DNA from: Candidatus Methylomirabilota bacterium
GTDB taxonomy: Bacteria; Methylomirabilota; Methylomirabilia; Rokubacteriales; CSP1-6
NCBI GenBank assembly: GCA_035764725.1
Contig: DASTYT010000083.1
Location: 1-37,822, forward strand
Direction of reading: 5' to 3'
Length of the DNA stretch: 37,822 nt
The notes below the pieces were generated by a model that saw only the letters and a list, made by a program, of their open reading frames with translations, did no database searches and was not told the DNA's origin. Positions 1 to 7,186 of this stretch are shown here, piece after piece. The position numbers were made by a program, and so were the translations under genes. Position 1 is the first letter of the stretch. Every line of letters begins with the position of its first letter.

Positions 1-1
1 G

Positions 2-118
2 GCGCAGCTCAACACCTGGTTTGAGGACTACAACACCCGGGCGCCCCACTCGGCGCTCGGGATGCGCAGCCCGGCCGACTACCGGGCCGAGCAGCTCACC
101 CTAAGCTCCTCGCGGTGA
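2..118 (+). CDS. IS3-family transposase, C-terminal fragment (cut by window edge)
   Basis: Thirty-eight codons ending in TGA encode the typical end of an IS3-group (DDE, rve integrase core) transposase: WFEDYNTRAPHSALG followed by SPADYRAE. The YN-x-RPHSALG-like block surrounds the last part of the catalytic core and is diagnostic for OrfB of IS3-type elements. The 5' part lies outside the window, so I cannot tell whether the element is intact. The right inverted repeat should lie shortly after the stop, perhaps near 122-140, but without the left end it cannot be recognised. Confidence 0.8.
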   Translation, partial: AQLNTWFEDYNTRAPHSALGMRSPADYRAEQLTLSSSR

Positions 119-358
119 GCAGAAGAACGGGGTGCACTCCACTCGACCTGATTGGTGGGCCCTTCACCGCCAGCTTCTGGAAGTCGTACGTGACAGCCGA
201 AAAGGGACGCAAGTGGAGTTGGAGTTCGGCGTCGCTGGAGGACGTTCTAAGAGGTTTGGTTGTTCGTCACATCCGACTGGGCACGGCCGCCGCGAGCGAT
301 GTGTCAGTTTTTGAGGATGCCGATGGGTTTGAGCGCTTGGAGGAGTTGCGGTCCAGAC

Positions 359-1174
359 ATGATTGCCCGGGACGTTCTGGATGGGGCCAATGCCCAGACG
401 GGAGCCGATGCCAAGCTGGCGATTCAGTATGGGGGGCACACGGAAGGCTGGCATATTCTTTATGTCGATACGACAGCGGAACTGTCGCTCGATAGACTTA
501 GAACTTGGCTTGAGTCCAGGGACAGTATCTTGGAGCGTCATGGCCTCCGAGTTACGATCGACGCCGTCCGCTCATGGGATCGCCCAACAGATCTTGAGAT
601 GCAGCAGGCGGCCTTCACCTCCGAAACGGACATCCCATTAGAGAAGTATGGTAGCTCTCTCCACGAACTCGCGATGGACCGATTCAGAGCTGGGGACATT
701 GAGGGGGCACTCAAACAGTTTGAGTGGATGTCGCTCCGTCGTCCAGATAACTGGTTTAGGAACAACGTGGCCTATTGCTCCATCTTGCTCGGGCGCCACT
801 CTACGGCGCACGCCCTATTCGAGCAGATGGATTTTGGTGCAGCAGACCGAGATTGGCCCATCTGGCAGCACAACAAAGCAGTGGCCACGTTCTTGGTTGG
901 AGACAAGACGAAAGCTCAAGCCATGTTTCGCGAAACCTGGGAGTGGCTCCGGAACCCAGCCACAGACTTTGATCCGAGAGGTGTGATCTGTATGCTTCTC
1001 CTCGGCAAGGAAGGACCCATGTCCGTTGACGGACTACCGATTGACGCGGCAGTCTTGCTAAATGCTTGTTTTGCCGAAGCCATCCCCGCAGATGATGCCC
1101 TCCCACAGGTGCGGAACCGATACCCGGAAGAATCTACGGCGTGGCTTGCACGAATCGAAGAGAGTGCTCAATAG
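359..1174 (+). CDS. Hypothetical protein with TPR-like C-terminal half
   Basis: I do not recognise the family. The first in-frame methionine giving protein-like sequence is at 359 (271 aa); the frame is open from 260, but that stretch reads as out-of-frame noise. Residues about 125-215 have the helix-turn-helix spacing of tetratricopeptide repeats (ALDRFRAGDIEGALKQFEWM-like, then a second unit with NKAVATFLVGDKTKAQAMF), suggesting a protein-binding scaffold. Reasonable coding sequence also appears in the other two forward frames between 132 and 360, so the true N-terminus may have been lost to one or two frameshifts. Base composition is visibly less GC-rich than the neighbours, and an IS3 remnant lies immediately upstream. 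Acquired and partly decayed DNA is the likely explanation. No export signal or membrane segment is visible. Confidence 0.5.
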   Translation: MIARDVLDGANAQTGADAKLAIQYGGHTEGWHILYVDTTAELSLDRLRTWLESRDSILERHGLRVTIDAVRSWDRPTDLEMQQAAFTSETDIPLEKYGSSLHELAMDRFRAGDIEGALKQFEWMSLRRPDNWFRNNVAYCSILLGRHSTAHALFEQMDFGAADRDWPIWQHNKAVATFLVGDKTKAQAMFRETWEWLRNPATDFDPRGVICMLLLGKEGPMSVDGLPIDAAVLLNACFAEAIPADDALPQVRNRYPEESTAWLARIEESAQ

Positions 1175-1225
1175 AGCAAAGACCCGAAAGCGCGCCACTA
1201 TACCTAAACGATTGCTCGATTCGCT

Positions 1226-2335
1226 TCAGTCCAGCCAGTCCTCGTCCTTCAGCTTCTTCGGCAGGTACGTCTTCGTCAGATACCGGAAGTCCTTGTTCGC
1301 CAGCGCGTCCAGCTCGTACTTGAGCCCGCTGCCGAGCATGCGCTTGATCTCTTCCTGCCAGGGCTTCTTCTCGAACCAGCGGTACTTCAAAAGCTCCTTC
1401 GCGCGGCTCACGTCCTTGTCGTTGAGCTTGATGCCCACGTTGCGGGGGAGGCCGTAGGCGTCGGGGTCGGCGCTGGAAAGCCCGATGAACTTGGCCTTGG
1501 GGATGGCCATGCGCTCGCTCTCGAAGGCGAGGTTGATGGAGCCCTGCTTGACGACGGAATAGATGTAGTAGCCCCACGGGTCGTTGTCGACGAGGACGTA
1601 GACGGGGAGCTTGTACTCCTCGTGGAGGCGGCGGGCCAGGCGGCGCACGCCGCGCGGGGGCTGGCCGTTGCCGGTGAGGAGCACGCAGTTGTAGCGGCGC
1701 CAGAACTTGTCCTCGGAGAGGCGGTTCCACTGCGTGCCCTTCTCGACGAGGAGGACGAAGTCCGCGGTGCAGCGGCGGATCTCGAGGTACTCGGGCTCCA
1801 CGATCGACGGCACGGAGTAGCCGCCCTTGCCCAGGCGCGCGCAGTCCACGCGGTCGCCGTCGTCGCCGAACACCACGGGGCCCACGATGCTGCCGGCGTT
1901 CTCCGCGCGCACGTGGAGCTCCTCGCGGAGGGCGGCGAGGGTGACCTCCAGATCCTCGATCAGGGGGTCGGACTCGTTCTGCCCGTCGAAGGTGTTTTCG
2001 TGCGAGCCCTTCATGGTGTGCTTGGTGCGGTAGTAGATCTCGCGGAGCGACGTGGTGAGGTTCTGCCGCTGAAGCTCGCTGAGCGCGTCCGCGACCAGCA
2101 CGGTCTGCATGAATTTCTTCGCCATGCCGACGTTGAAGAAGGTGCGCGCCTGCTTGCGCTTGCCGAGCTGAATGATGCCGCGCTTGGCGTCGAAGTTGAC
2201 GTTGGCGAGGCTCCGCACCGGGATGGCGAGCGCCGGGTCCTTGCTCTTCTCCGCCGCGGTGATGACGGTGTCCGCCACGCTGATGAGCTTCTTCTCCACC
2301 GCCCCCACCTTCTTCGCCGCCGCTGCTTTTGCCAT
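1226..2335 (-). CDS. top6A: DNA topoisomerase VI subunit A (Spo11-like)
   Basis: Catalytic subunit of the type IIB topoisomerase, which cuts both DNA strands and passes a second duplex through the break. The 369-aa length is normal for the family. The winged-helix (5Y-CAP) domain carries the signature REIYY at 98-102, with Tyr102 the expected nucleophile. The TOPRIM domain follows with LLVEKG (Glu198) and VLVDNDPWG (Asp250, Asp252), the magnesium-binding acidic residues. The Lys/Ala-rich first ten residues are unusual but harmless. The gene is the last of a minus-strand unit, 12 bases after the substrate-binding protein gene and separated by that gene from top6B. Topo VI is typical of archaea and plants and is patchily found in bacteria. 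Identification is firm. Confidence 0.96.
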   Translation of the reverse strand: MAKAAAAKKVGAVEKKLISVADTVITAAEKSKDPALAIPVRSLANVNFDAKRGIIQLGKRKQARTFFNVGMAKKFMQTVLVADALSELQRQNLTTSLREIYYRTKHTMKGSHENTFDGQNESDPLIEDLEVTLAALREELHVRAENAGSIVGPVVFGDDGDRVDCARLGKGGYSVPSIVEPEYLEIRRCTADFVLLVEKGTQWNRLSEDKFWRRYNCVLLTGNGQPPRGVRRLARRLHEEYKLPVYVLVDNDPWGYYIYSVVKQGSINLAFESERMAIPKAKFIGLSSADPDAYGLPRNVGIKLNDKDVSRAKELLKYRWFEKKPWQEEIKRMLGSGLKYELDALANKDFRYLTKTYLPKKLKDEDWLD

Positions 2336-2347
2336 GTGTCTGTCCCT

Positions 2348-3334
2348 TTACTCGACGACCTGGTCCGCGCGCAAGAGGAAGGGCTGGGGCAGCGTGAGCC
2401 CCAGCACCTTGGCCGTCTTGAGGTTGACGGCGAGATAGTAGCGGCTGGGCCGCTCGACGGGCAGGCCGGCCGGAGTGGCGCCCTTGAAGAGCCGGTCCAC
2501 GTAGGTGGCCGCCCGGCGATAGTTATCATCCAGACTCGCGCCGTACGACATCAGCCCACCCTCCTGGACGAGATTGCTCGACTCGTACATGGCGGGGATC
2601 CGATGGAGCGCGGCGAACTCCATGACGCGCTTGCGATTGAGCAAGGTCAGCGCGTCCGTCACGAGGTACATGGCGTCCGGCCGCTGCTTCGTCATGGCTG
2701 CGAAGGCCGTCTCGAAGTCATTCGGCTCGCGGACGCCGAGCTGCTGCACGGTGACGCGCAGGGTGTGGGCGGCCTTCGCCACGTTGTCGTAGCGCAGAAC
2801 CATGCCCTGGTCGTCGGCGTTGTACAGCACCGCCATGCGCTCCGCCCTGGGGAGCGCCTCTTTGAGGAGCTCGAGCCGCTTGGCGCTGAGCTCGGCCGAT
2901 TGGTCGGTCACCCCGGTGACGTTGCCGCCGGGGAACGCGAGGCTGTTGATGAGGCCGATGCCGTCGGCATCACCGACCAGCGCCATCACGATGGGAATGG
3001 TCGACGTGGCCCGGCGGGAGGCATTGGTCGACGGCCCCCCGGCCGTCACGATGACGTCGACTTTCTCGGCTACCAGTTCGGCGGCGAGCGTGGGCAGCTG
3101 GCCCTGCTGCCCCTCGCCAAACCGCGCGGCATACGTGACGTTCTGTCCCTCGACGTAGCCGAGGTCCTTCAGCGCCGCACGCAGCACGGCGGGCGGCGCA
3201 CCATCCGGCGTGCGGGCGCCGCCGGTGAGGAAGCCCACGCGCCAGACCTTACCCTTCAGCTGCTGCGCGTGGGTGGCGGGCGGCGCGGCGAGCACGCCCA
3301 GGGCCAGGACGAGCGCGAGGACGGCCCGCAGCAT
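2348..3334 (-). CDS. ABC-type substrate-binding protein (PF04392 type), orphan
   Basis: Periplasmic solute-binding protein of 328 aa. The N-terminus is a clear Sec signal peptide (MLRAVLALVLALGVLAAPPATHAQ), then the two-lobe fold of the PF04392 family: WRVGFLTGG, LKDLGYVEGQNV, the hinge STIPIVMALVGD, FPGGNVTGV and the C-terminal AVNLKTAKVLGLTLP. The open frame extends upstream, but the start at 3334 is chosen because it gives a perfect signal peptide and because its ATG overlaps the top6B stop by one base (TGATG), implying translational coupling. No permease or ATPase gene is nearby. The ligand is unknown. Its place between the two topoisomerase VI subunit genes is odd, since the product acts outside the cytoplasm. 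Confidence 0.9.
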   Translation of the reverse strand: MLRAVLALVLALGVLAAPPATHAQQLKGKVWRVGFLTGGARTPDGAPPAVLRAALKDLGYVEGQNVTYAARFGEGQQGQLPTLAAELVAEKVDVIVTAGGPSTNASRRATSTIPIVMALVGDADGIGLINSLAFPGGNVTGVTDQSAELSAKRLELLKEALPRAERMAVLYNADDQGMVLRYDNVAKAAHTLRVTVQQLGVREPNDFETAFAAMTKQRPDAMYLVTDALTLLNRKRVMEFAALHRIPAMYESSNLVQEGGLMSYGASLDDNYRRAATYVDRLFKGATPAGLPVERPSRYYLAVNLKTAKVLGLTLPQPFLLRADQVVE

Positions 3335-5382
3335 CACTTGCGCCGCTTCGCGGACTTTTGCTTCGCGGACTTGGCGGCCCTCTCGGGCTTGGCCTTGGCC
3401 GCCTTCTTGGCGGCCCTCGCCGGCTTGGCCTTCACCGCCTTTGCGGCCTTCTTCCCCTTCGCCGGCTTCTCGCCCTCGGCCGCCTCCGTCTCCGCGGCGG
3501 CCGCCGCATCCGCCGCCACCGCCCGCGCCGCCTCCGGCAGCTCCGGCGCCTCGCCCTCCGTCCCCTCCGGCGTCACGATGATCGAGTGCGGCAGGCCCTC
3601 GGGGCCACTCTCGTGGCCGAGGATCTGGTCGGTCTTGGCCCCGCCGGTGCGCTTGAGGGCGATCCTCTGGAGCTGATTCTTCAGCTTCTCCTTCGGGATG
3701 CGGCCGCCCTTGAGCCGGGCGCAGGCCTCCACCACTTCCTCGATGTAGAGCTCGAAGATGTTGCGCCGGCGGAACTCGCTCTTGGCGCGCTCGCGGCGGC
3801 GGAGGAAGACGCCCAGGCGGCGGCCGCACTCCTGAAGCGCGAGCTTGATCTCCTTCCGGATCTCGTCGTAGTCGGCGATGGCTTCCTTCGACTCGCTGGT
3901 GAACGGCACCCACACGCTCGCCATGTGGACGAAGATCACCATGGGCCCGGCGGGGAGGGCACCGCGCGACTGGGCCACGCCGTAGTTCTTCCACGCGGTC
4001 TCGAGCGCGGCCTTGAAGGTGGCGCAGGCCGCCTGCTGGTAGAGGAGCGGGACGCGGTTGGCGTAGCGGATGACGCGCGCCAGCTCGTTGTCGTCCTCGG
4101 CCTCCTCGCCCTCGGCCAGGGGGACCGCAGGCGCCTCCGCGGCCGCGGCGGCGGCCGCCTGCTGCTCCGGCCCGCGGCCGAAGGCCAGGCCCGCCTCGAT
4201 CACGAAGGGATTGCCGCGGTAGACCGCGGGCGGACGCGTGACGGCGGTATAGAACTCGCCCTTGATCTGCTTGTAGAGGCCGTGAAGGATCGCCTTCTCG
4301 CCGATGGGCGAGATGCAGTTGGACGGCGGGGCCATGATCTTCGTGGCCTGGATGGCCCGGTAGAGGGCCTCCGCGGCCGCGCCGTGGATGTTCCGCGGCC
4401 GCGCGTTGGGCGAGAGCTTGGCGGTCTTGCAGATCTCCTGCGCGAGCGCCGGCGAGACGCGGCTGAAGTCGCCGGAGAGGAAGCCCGTCAGCCAGTGACT
4501 CCGCGTGTCGTGGAGCATGCGGAGCAGCACGCCGAACTCGATGCCGTAGGGGTGCGGCTTGATTTCCTTCGGCTGGGGCGGCAGCTCCTGGATGGTGCGC
4601 GCGTACTCGCGCGTGTCGCCTTCGGGCATCTTGTAAGTGAGGCGCACATGCGGGTTGGCGATGGCCACCTGCTCGAGGAACTCGTCCACCGAGGCGCGGC
4701 CCTTCTGATAGCGCCCCTCGATCTCCATCGTCACCTGCGTGCCGCGAGGGTGCTCCCAGTCGATCTTCTTCGACTCGAAGATGCGCGGCTCGTTCTTCTT
4801 GGTGTCGATCTGCACCTCGAAGTAGTGCGCGGCCGCCTTGGGGCCCGTGCGCGAGGTGATCTGCACGGGCTTGCCGGTGGTGAGCTGGGCGTACATGCCG
4901 GCGGCGGAAATGCCGATGCCCTGCTGGCCCCGGCTCATGCGCAGGCGATGGAACTTCGAGCCGTAGAGGAGCTTGGCGAAGATGGGCGGGATCTGCTGCC
5001 GGACTATTCCAGGGCCGTTGTCGCTCACGGTGACGCGAAAGCGCGTGGCCTGGGCCGGCGTCGGCGGCGGGCCGCCGTTGGCCGGGACCACCTCCACGTT
5101 CACGAGCACGTCGGGGAGGATGCCGGCCTCCTCGGCGGCGTCGAGGGCGTTATCCACCGCCTCCTTCACGCACGTGAGCATGGCCTTGCGCGGGTTGTCG
5201 AAGCCGAGGAGATGGCGATTCTTGGTGAAGAACTCGGAGACGGAGATCTCGCGCTGCCGCGCGCCCATCTCGACGGCGGACACCGTCTTCACCGCGGGGG
5301 CCTTGGGGGCGACGGTTTCGACTTGCGACGGGGAGGGTTCGGCCTTCCGAGCGGCGGCGACCTTGGCAAGTGCGGCAGTCAT
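3334..5382 (-). CDS. top6B: DNA topoisomerase VI subunit B (GHKL ATPase)
   Basis: ATPase subunit that dimerises on ATP binding and drives strand passage by Top6A. At 682 aa it is longer than many family members. The GHKL motifs are all present: N-box VKEAVDNALDAAEEAG (Glu74, Asn78), SDNGPGI (Asp121) and the lid RGQQGIGISAA (151-161). The H2TH and transducer parts follow, including KGEFYTAV. There is an Ala/Glu-rich insertion near 425-450. The last 75 or so residues are a Lys/Ala/Pro tail resembling histone H1 or the DNA-binding tails of high-GC bacteria. The start ATG abuts the vapC stop (TAGATG), so the gene probably shares the vapBC transcript. A 678-codon frame on the opposite strand is only a codon-bias shadow. 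Confidence 0.96.
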   Translation of the reverse strand: MTAALAKVAAARKAEPSPSQVETVAPKAPAVKTVSAVEMGARQREISVSEFFTKNRHLLGFDNPRKAMLTCVKEAVDNALDAAEEAGILPDVLVNVEVVPANGGPPPTPAQATRFRVTVSDNGPGIVRQQIPPIFAKLLYGSKFHRLRMSRGQQGIGISAAGMYAQLTTGKPVQITSRTGPKAAAHYFEVQIDTKKNEPRIFESKKIDWEHPRGTQVTMEIEGRYQKGRASVDEFLEQVAIANPHVRLTYKMPEGDTREYARTIQELPPQPKEIKPHPYGIEFGVLLRMLHDTRSHWLTGFLSGDFSRVSPALAQEICKTAKLSPNARPRNIHGAAAEALYRAIQATKIMAPPSNCISPIGEKAILHGLYKQIKGEFYTAVTRPPAVYRGNPFVIEAGLAFGRGPEQQAAAAAAAEAPAVPLAEGEEAEDDNELARVIRYANRVPLLYQQAACATFKAALETAWKNYGVAQSRGALPAGPMVIFVHMASVWVPFTSESKEAIADYDEIRKEIKLALQECGRRLGVFLRRRERAKSEFRRRNIFELYIEEVVEACARLKGGRIPKEKLKNQLQRIALKRTGGAKTDQILGHESGPEGLPHSIIVTPEGTEGEAPELPEAARAVAADAAAAAETEAAEGEKPAKGKKAAKAVKAKPARAAKKAAKAKPERAAKSAKQKSAKRRK

Positions 5383-5898
5383 CTATCTCCTTGATACCAC
5401 GAGCGCGTCGTGGACGACGAGACTCGCCGCCCGGGCGGCCGCTGCCATACGCGTGTCGAACGAGGCAAGCGACGCCGCACGGGCGGAAGCAGCCAGCGCC
5501 AGGTGCAGGGCGTCGGAAGCTCGGAGGGGGATGTCCCCCAGGCTCAGCAGGAGGTGCTCCGCCCGGCGGTGCACCTCACGAGTAAGCTCGACGCGCTGGT
5601 AGGCTCCCTCGTCCACCCGCGCGAGGATGGCGTGCTGCACCCGGCGCGCAGCGTCCCGAGGCAGCGCGCCCCCACGTACGCGTCGCGCCAGCGCGGACGC
5701 GGCTTCCGTCACGCAGAGGTCCGATACCAGCAAATCGTCTCGCCCCTCCACGAGAGCGTTGAACGCATCGCTGCCCGCTTCCGGCAGATAGAGCTTGAGG
5801 AGGGCGCTGGTGTCGCAGTAGACGGGGCCGGGGAGCCCGGCGCGGTACGCCGCCCGCTGCTCGCGTACGGCGCGGCGCGGGCTAGACGCGGTCCTCAC
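5383..5898 (-). CDS. vapC: PIN-domain ribonuclease toxin, VapC family
   Basis: Probable toxin of a type II toxin-antitoxin pair: a PIN-domain Mg-dependent RNase. Family landmarks are VYCDTSALLKLYLPE (Asp29, first metal ligand), SDLCVTEAASALARR (conserved Glu), ASDALHLALA (third acidic position) and SFDTRMAAAA near the end. The protein is 171 aa. About 25 residues precede the core, more than usual, because the only good start overlaps the antitoxin gene by 17 bases; a shorter product from a non-standard start cannot be excluded. The stop codon directly touches the top6B start. Target RNA is not predictable from sequence. Confidence 0.87.
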   Translation of the reverse strand: MRTASSPRRAVREQRAAYRAGLPGPVYCDTSALLKLYLPEAGSDAFNALVEGRDDLLVSDLCVTEAASALARRVRGGALPRDAARRVQHAILARVDEGAYQRVELTREVHRRAEHLLLSLGDIPLRASDALHLALAASARAASLASFDTRMAAAARAASLVVHDALVVSRR

Positions 5899-6118
5899 GG
5901 TCCTCCGCGACGTCGCTGGAGATTGGGGGATCGAGCACTGGCATCTTCCGCCGAAACGCGGCGAGGTTCGGCACCCCCTTGCCGCGCGGCCGGTCCGGCG
6001 GCACCAGCTTCGCCACCGGCCGACCTCGCTCGGTGATCACGATTTCGCGGCCCTTCCGCACTTCTTCCAGGAGCGCGGACAGGTTCTGGCGAGCTTCCCG
6101 GACGCCGGCAGTACGCAT
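5882..6118 (-). CDS. vapB: Antitoxin, Phd/YefM (VapB-type) family
   Basis: The 78-aa product has the compact Phd/YefM DNA-binding fold: GVREARQNLSALLEEVRKG followed by EIVITERGRPVAKLVP, a textbook N-terminal dimerisation and operator-binding module. The C-terminal 30 residues (AAFRRKMPVLDPPISSDVAEDRED) are acidic and probably wrap around the VapC active site. The gene overlaps vapC by 17 bases, the usual coupling for such pairs. A 16-bp perfect palindrome ends ten bases before the start, consistent with autorepression by the VapB-VapC complex. No Shine-Dalgarno sequence is visible before the ATG. Confidence 0.88.
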   Translation of the reverse strand: MRTAGVREARQNLSALLEEVRKGREIVITERGRPVAKLVPPDRPRGKGVPNLAAFRRKMPVLDPPISSDVAEDREDRV

Positions 6119-6127
6119 GATGTAAAT

Positions 6128-6143
6128 GTGCTACATGTAGCAC
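6128..6143. promoter_or_regulatory. Palindromic operator of the vapBC-top6 unit
   Basis: GTGCTACATGTAGCAC is a perfect 16-bp inverted repeat located 10-25 bases before the vapB start. Antitoxins of the Phd/YefM class bind such palindromes to repress their own operon. A TTGACT hexamer reading on the minus strand (6153-6148) could be the -35 box, so the palindrome would fill the spacer and block RNA polymerase. Because vapC abuts top6B, this operator could influence Topo VI expression. The binding role is inferred. Confidence 0.6.
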
Positions 6144-6147
6144 TTCG

Positions 6148-6153
6148 AGTCAA
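6148..6153 (-). promoter_or_regulatory. Candidate -35 box for vapBC-top6
   Basis: Minus-strand TTGACT is close to the sigma-70 consensus TTGACA. The matching -10 is weak (CATTTA or ACATTT near 6128-6123 on the minus strand), so only the -35 element is reported. Its transcript would start a few bases before or at the vapB ATG. Confidence 0.35.
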
Positions 6154-6166
6154 CTGGACGCGATCG

Positions 6167-6199
6167 GCGCAGTCGCCGCCCTCTGGTCTGGGCTAGGAT
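6167..6199 (+). promoter_or_regulatory. Promoter-like element, copy 1 (before DedA-rhodanese)
   Basis: A 33-nt segment with a conserved GCAGTCGCCGC block and an extended -10 TGGGCTAGGAT. It matches 28 of 33 positions with the segment at 8469-8501, upstream of an unrelated gene. The TAGGAT hexamer (6194-6199) ends six bases before the ATG, so transcription would begin at or next to the start codon. Confidence 0.5.
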
Positions 6200-6205
6200 C
6201 GACCC

Positions 6206-7165
6206 ATGAGCGACACGCTCGCGTTCGTACTCCAGTACGGCTACGTGGTGCTCTACCTCTGCGTGATGGCCGAGCAGATCGGTCTCCCCGTTCCCGCGGT
6301 GCCCGTCCTGCTCGGCGTGGGGGCGCTCGCGGGGGCTGGTTCGATGAGCTTCCCGGTCGCGCTGGGTGTGGTGCTGGCGGCGTCGTTGCCCCCCGACCTC
6401 GTGTGGTACGAGCTCGGGCGGCGCCGCGGCACGCGGGTGCTCGCCCGCATCTGCGCGATCTCGCTCGAGCCGGACTGGTGCGTGCACCGGACCGAGCGGA
6501 TATTCCTGCGGTTCGGCCGGAAGCTGCTGCTGGTCGCCAAGTTCGTGCCGGGGCTCAGCGCATTGTCGGCTCCGGTCGCTGGGGCGGCCCAAGTTTCGCG
6601 GTGGCAGTTCATCCTGCTCGATGTCACAGGCGCGTTGCTGTGGTCCGGGACGTGGCTGGGGATCGGCTATCTCTTCAGCGGCGCGCTGGACGTGATGGTG
6701 GGTTGGGTCCACCGGCTGGGCGGCTGGGCGCTGCTGTGGGCGGGGGTGGGCCTGGCCGCCTATATTGGCTACAAGTACGCGGAACGGCGGCGGATCTTCC
6801 GTGAGCTCAGGATGGCGCGCATCACGCCCGAGGAGCTGAAGAGCCGGCTCGAGGCGGGCGACGCCAGCTTCACGATCATCGACACCCGCACGATGCTGGA
6901 CGTGAAGAGCGTGCCCTATCTGATCCGCGGCGCGCTCTGGATCGAGGCGGACGAGGTGGAGCGGCGCCGCGACGAGCTCCCGCGGGATCGGGAGATCGTC
7001 CTCTACTGCACCTGACCCAACGAGGCCACGAGCGCCCGGGTGGCGCTACGGCTCAAGCGGCACGGCGTCATGCGGGTGCGGCCCCTCCTCGGCGGGCTAG
7101 CGCTCTGGATGGAGCGCCAGTACCCGGTTGACAGGGTGCCGGAGCCAACGAGCGTCGCTAGCTAG
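6206..7165 (+). CDS. DedA-family membrane protein fused to a rhodanese domain; in-frame TGA read as selenocysteine
   Basis: Read through the TGA at 7013-7015, the product is 319 aa. Residues 1-200 are a DedA/SNARE-associated inner-membrane protein: several hydrophobic helices, the motif EQIGLPVPAVP and the loop KFVPGLSALSAPVAG. Residues about 205-305 are a rhodanese domain: FTIIDTRTMLDVKSVPYLIRGALWIEADEVERR, then IVLYCT-TGA-PNEATSARVALRLKRHG and RPLLGGLALWMER. In related fusions the active loop reads YCxCPNEA, so TGA replaces the second Cys of CxC (position 270; Cys268 is the sulfur-accepting position). The frame after TGA keeps full family similarity to a TAG at 7163, and a SECIS-like hairpin begins six bases after the TGA. 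A truncated 269-aa product would lack the rhodanese active loop. Alternatives are a nonsense mutation or sequencing error. The DedA-rhodanese call is firm; selenocysteine is a strong inference. Confidence 0.85.
7022..7054 (+). promoter_or_regulatory. SECIS-like hairpin of the DedA-rhodanese gene
   Basis: Folded as RNA, GAG (7022-7024) pairs with CTC (7052-7054). After an internal bulge, CG (7029-7030) pairs with CG (7049-7050), A7048 bulges, and AGCGCC (7031-7036) pairs perfectly with GGCGCT (7042-7047). The apical loop is CGGGT (7037-7041), 21 nt after the TGA. Bacterial SECIS elements recognised by SelB have a small apical loop with G in its first positions, roughly 16-37 nt downstream of the UGA, so position and shape fit. 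Pairing was done by eye. Confidence 0.62.
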
Positions 7166-7185
7166 GCGAGGGTCGCGCTCTAGCG
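7156..7185. terminator. Possible bidirectional terminator hairpin between convergent genes
   Basis: CGCTAG (7156-7161) and CTAGCG (7180-7185) form the outer stem and GCGA-GGG-TCGC (7166-7176) an inner one. It sits exactly between the ends of the convergent DedA-rhodanese and encapsulin genes. There is no U-tract on either side, so intrinsic termination would be weak; it may only protect the 3' ends. Confidence 0.35.
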
Positions 7186-7186
7186 G

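Noticed and set aside
3340..3470. Lys/Ala codon repetition at the 3' end of top6B as a DNA repeat array
   Set aside because: Imperfect and codon-driven; it encodes the basic tail and has no regular repeat unit.
3358..5394. 678-codon open frame on the plus strand opposite top6B
   Set aside because: Leu/Arg/Gly/His-rich translation with no family motif; a codon-bias shadow of top6B in GC-rich DNA.
6206..7015. A complete 269-aa DedA-rhodanese protein ending at the TGA
   Set aside because: It would end inside the rhodanese active loop, while similarity continues in frame for 49 codons; readthrough explains the sequence better.
7156..7185. Hairpin at the end of the DedA-rhodanese gene as its SECIS
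   Set aside because: It lies about 140 nt after the TGA, too far for a bacterial SECIS; the one at 7022-7054 fits.
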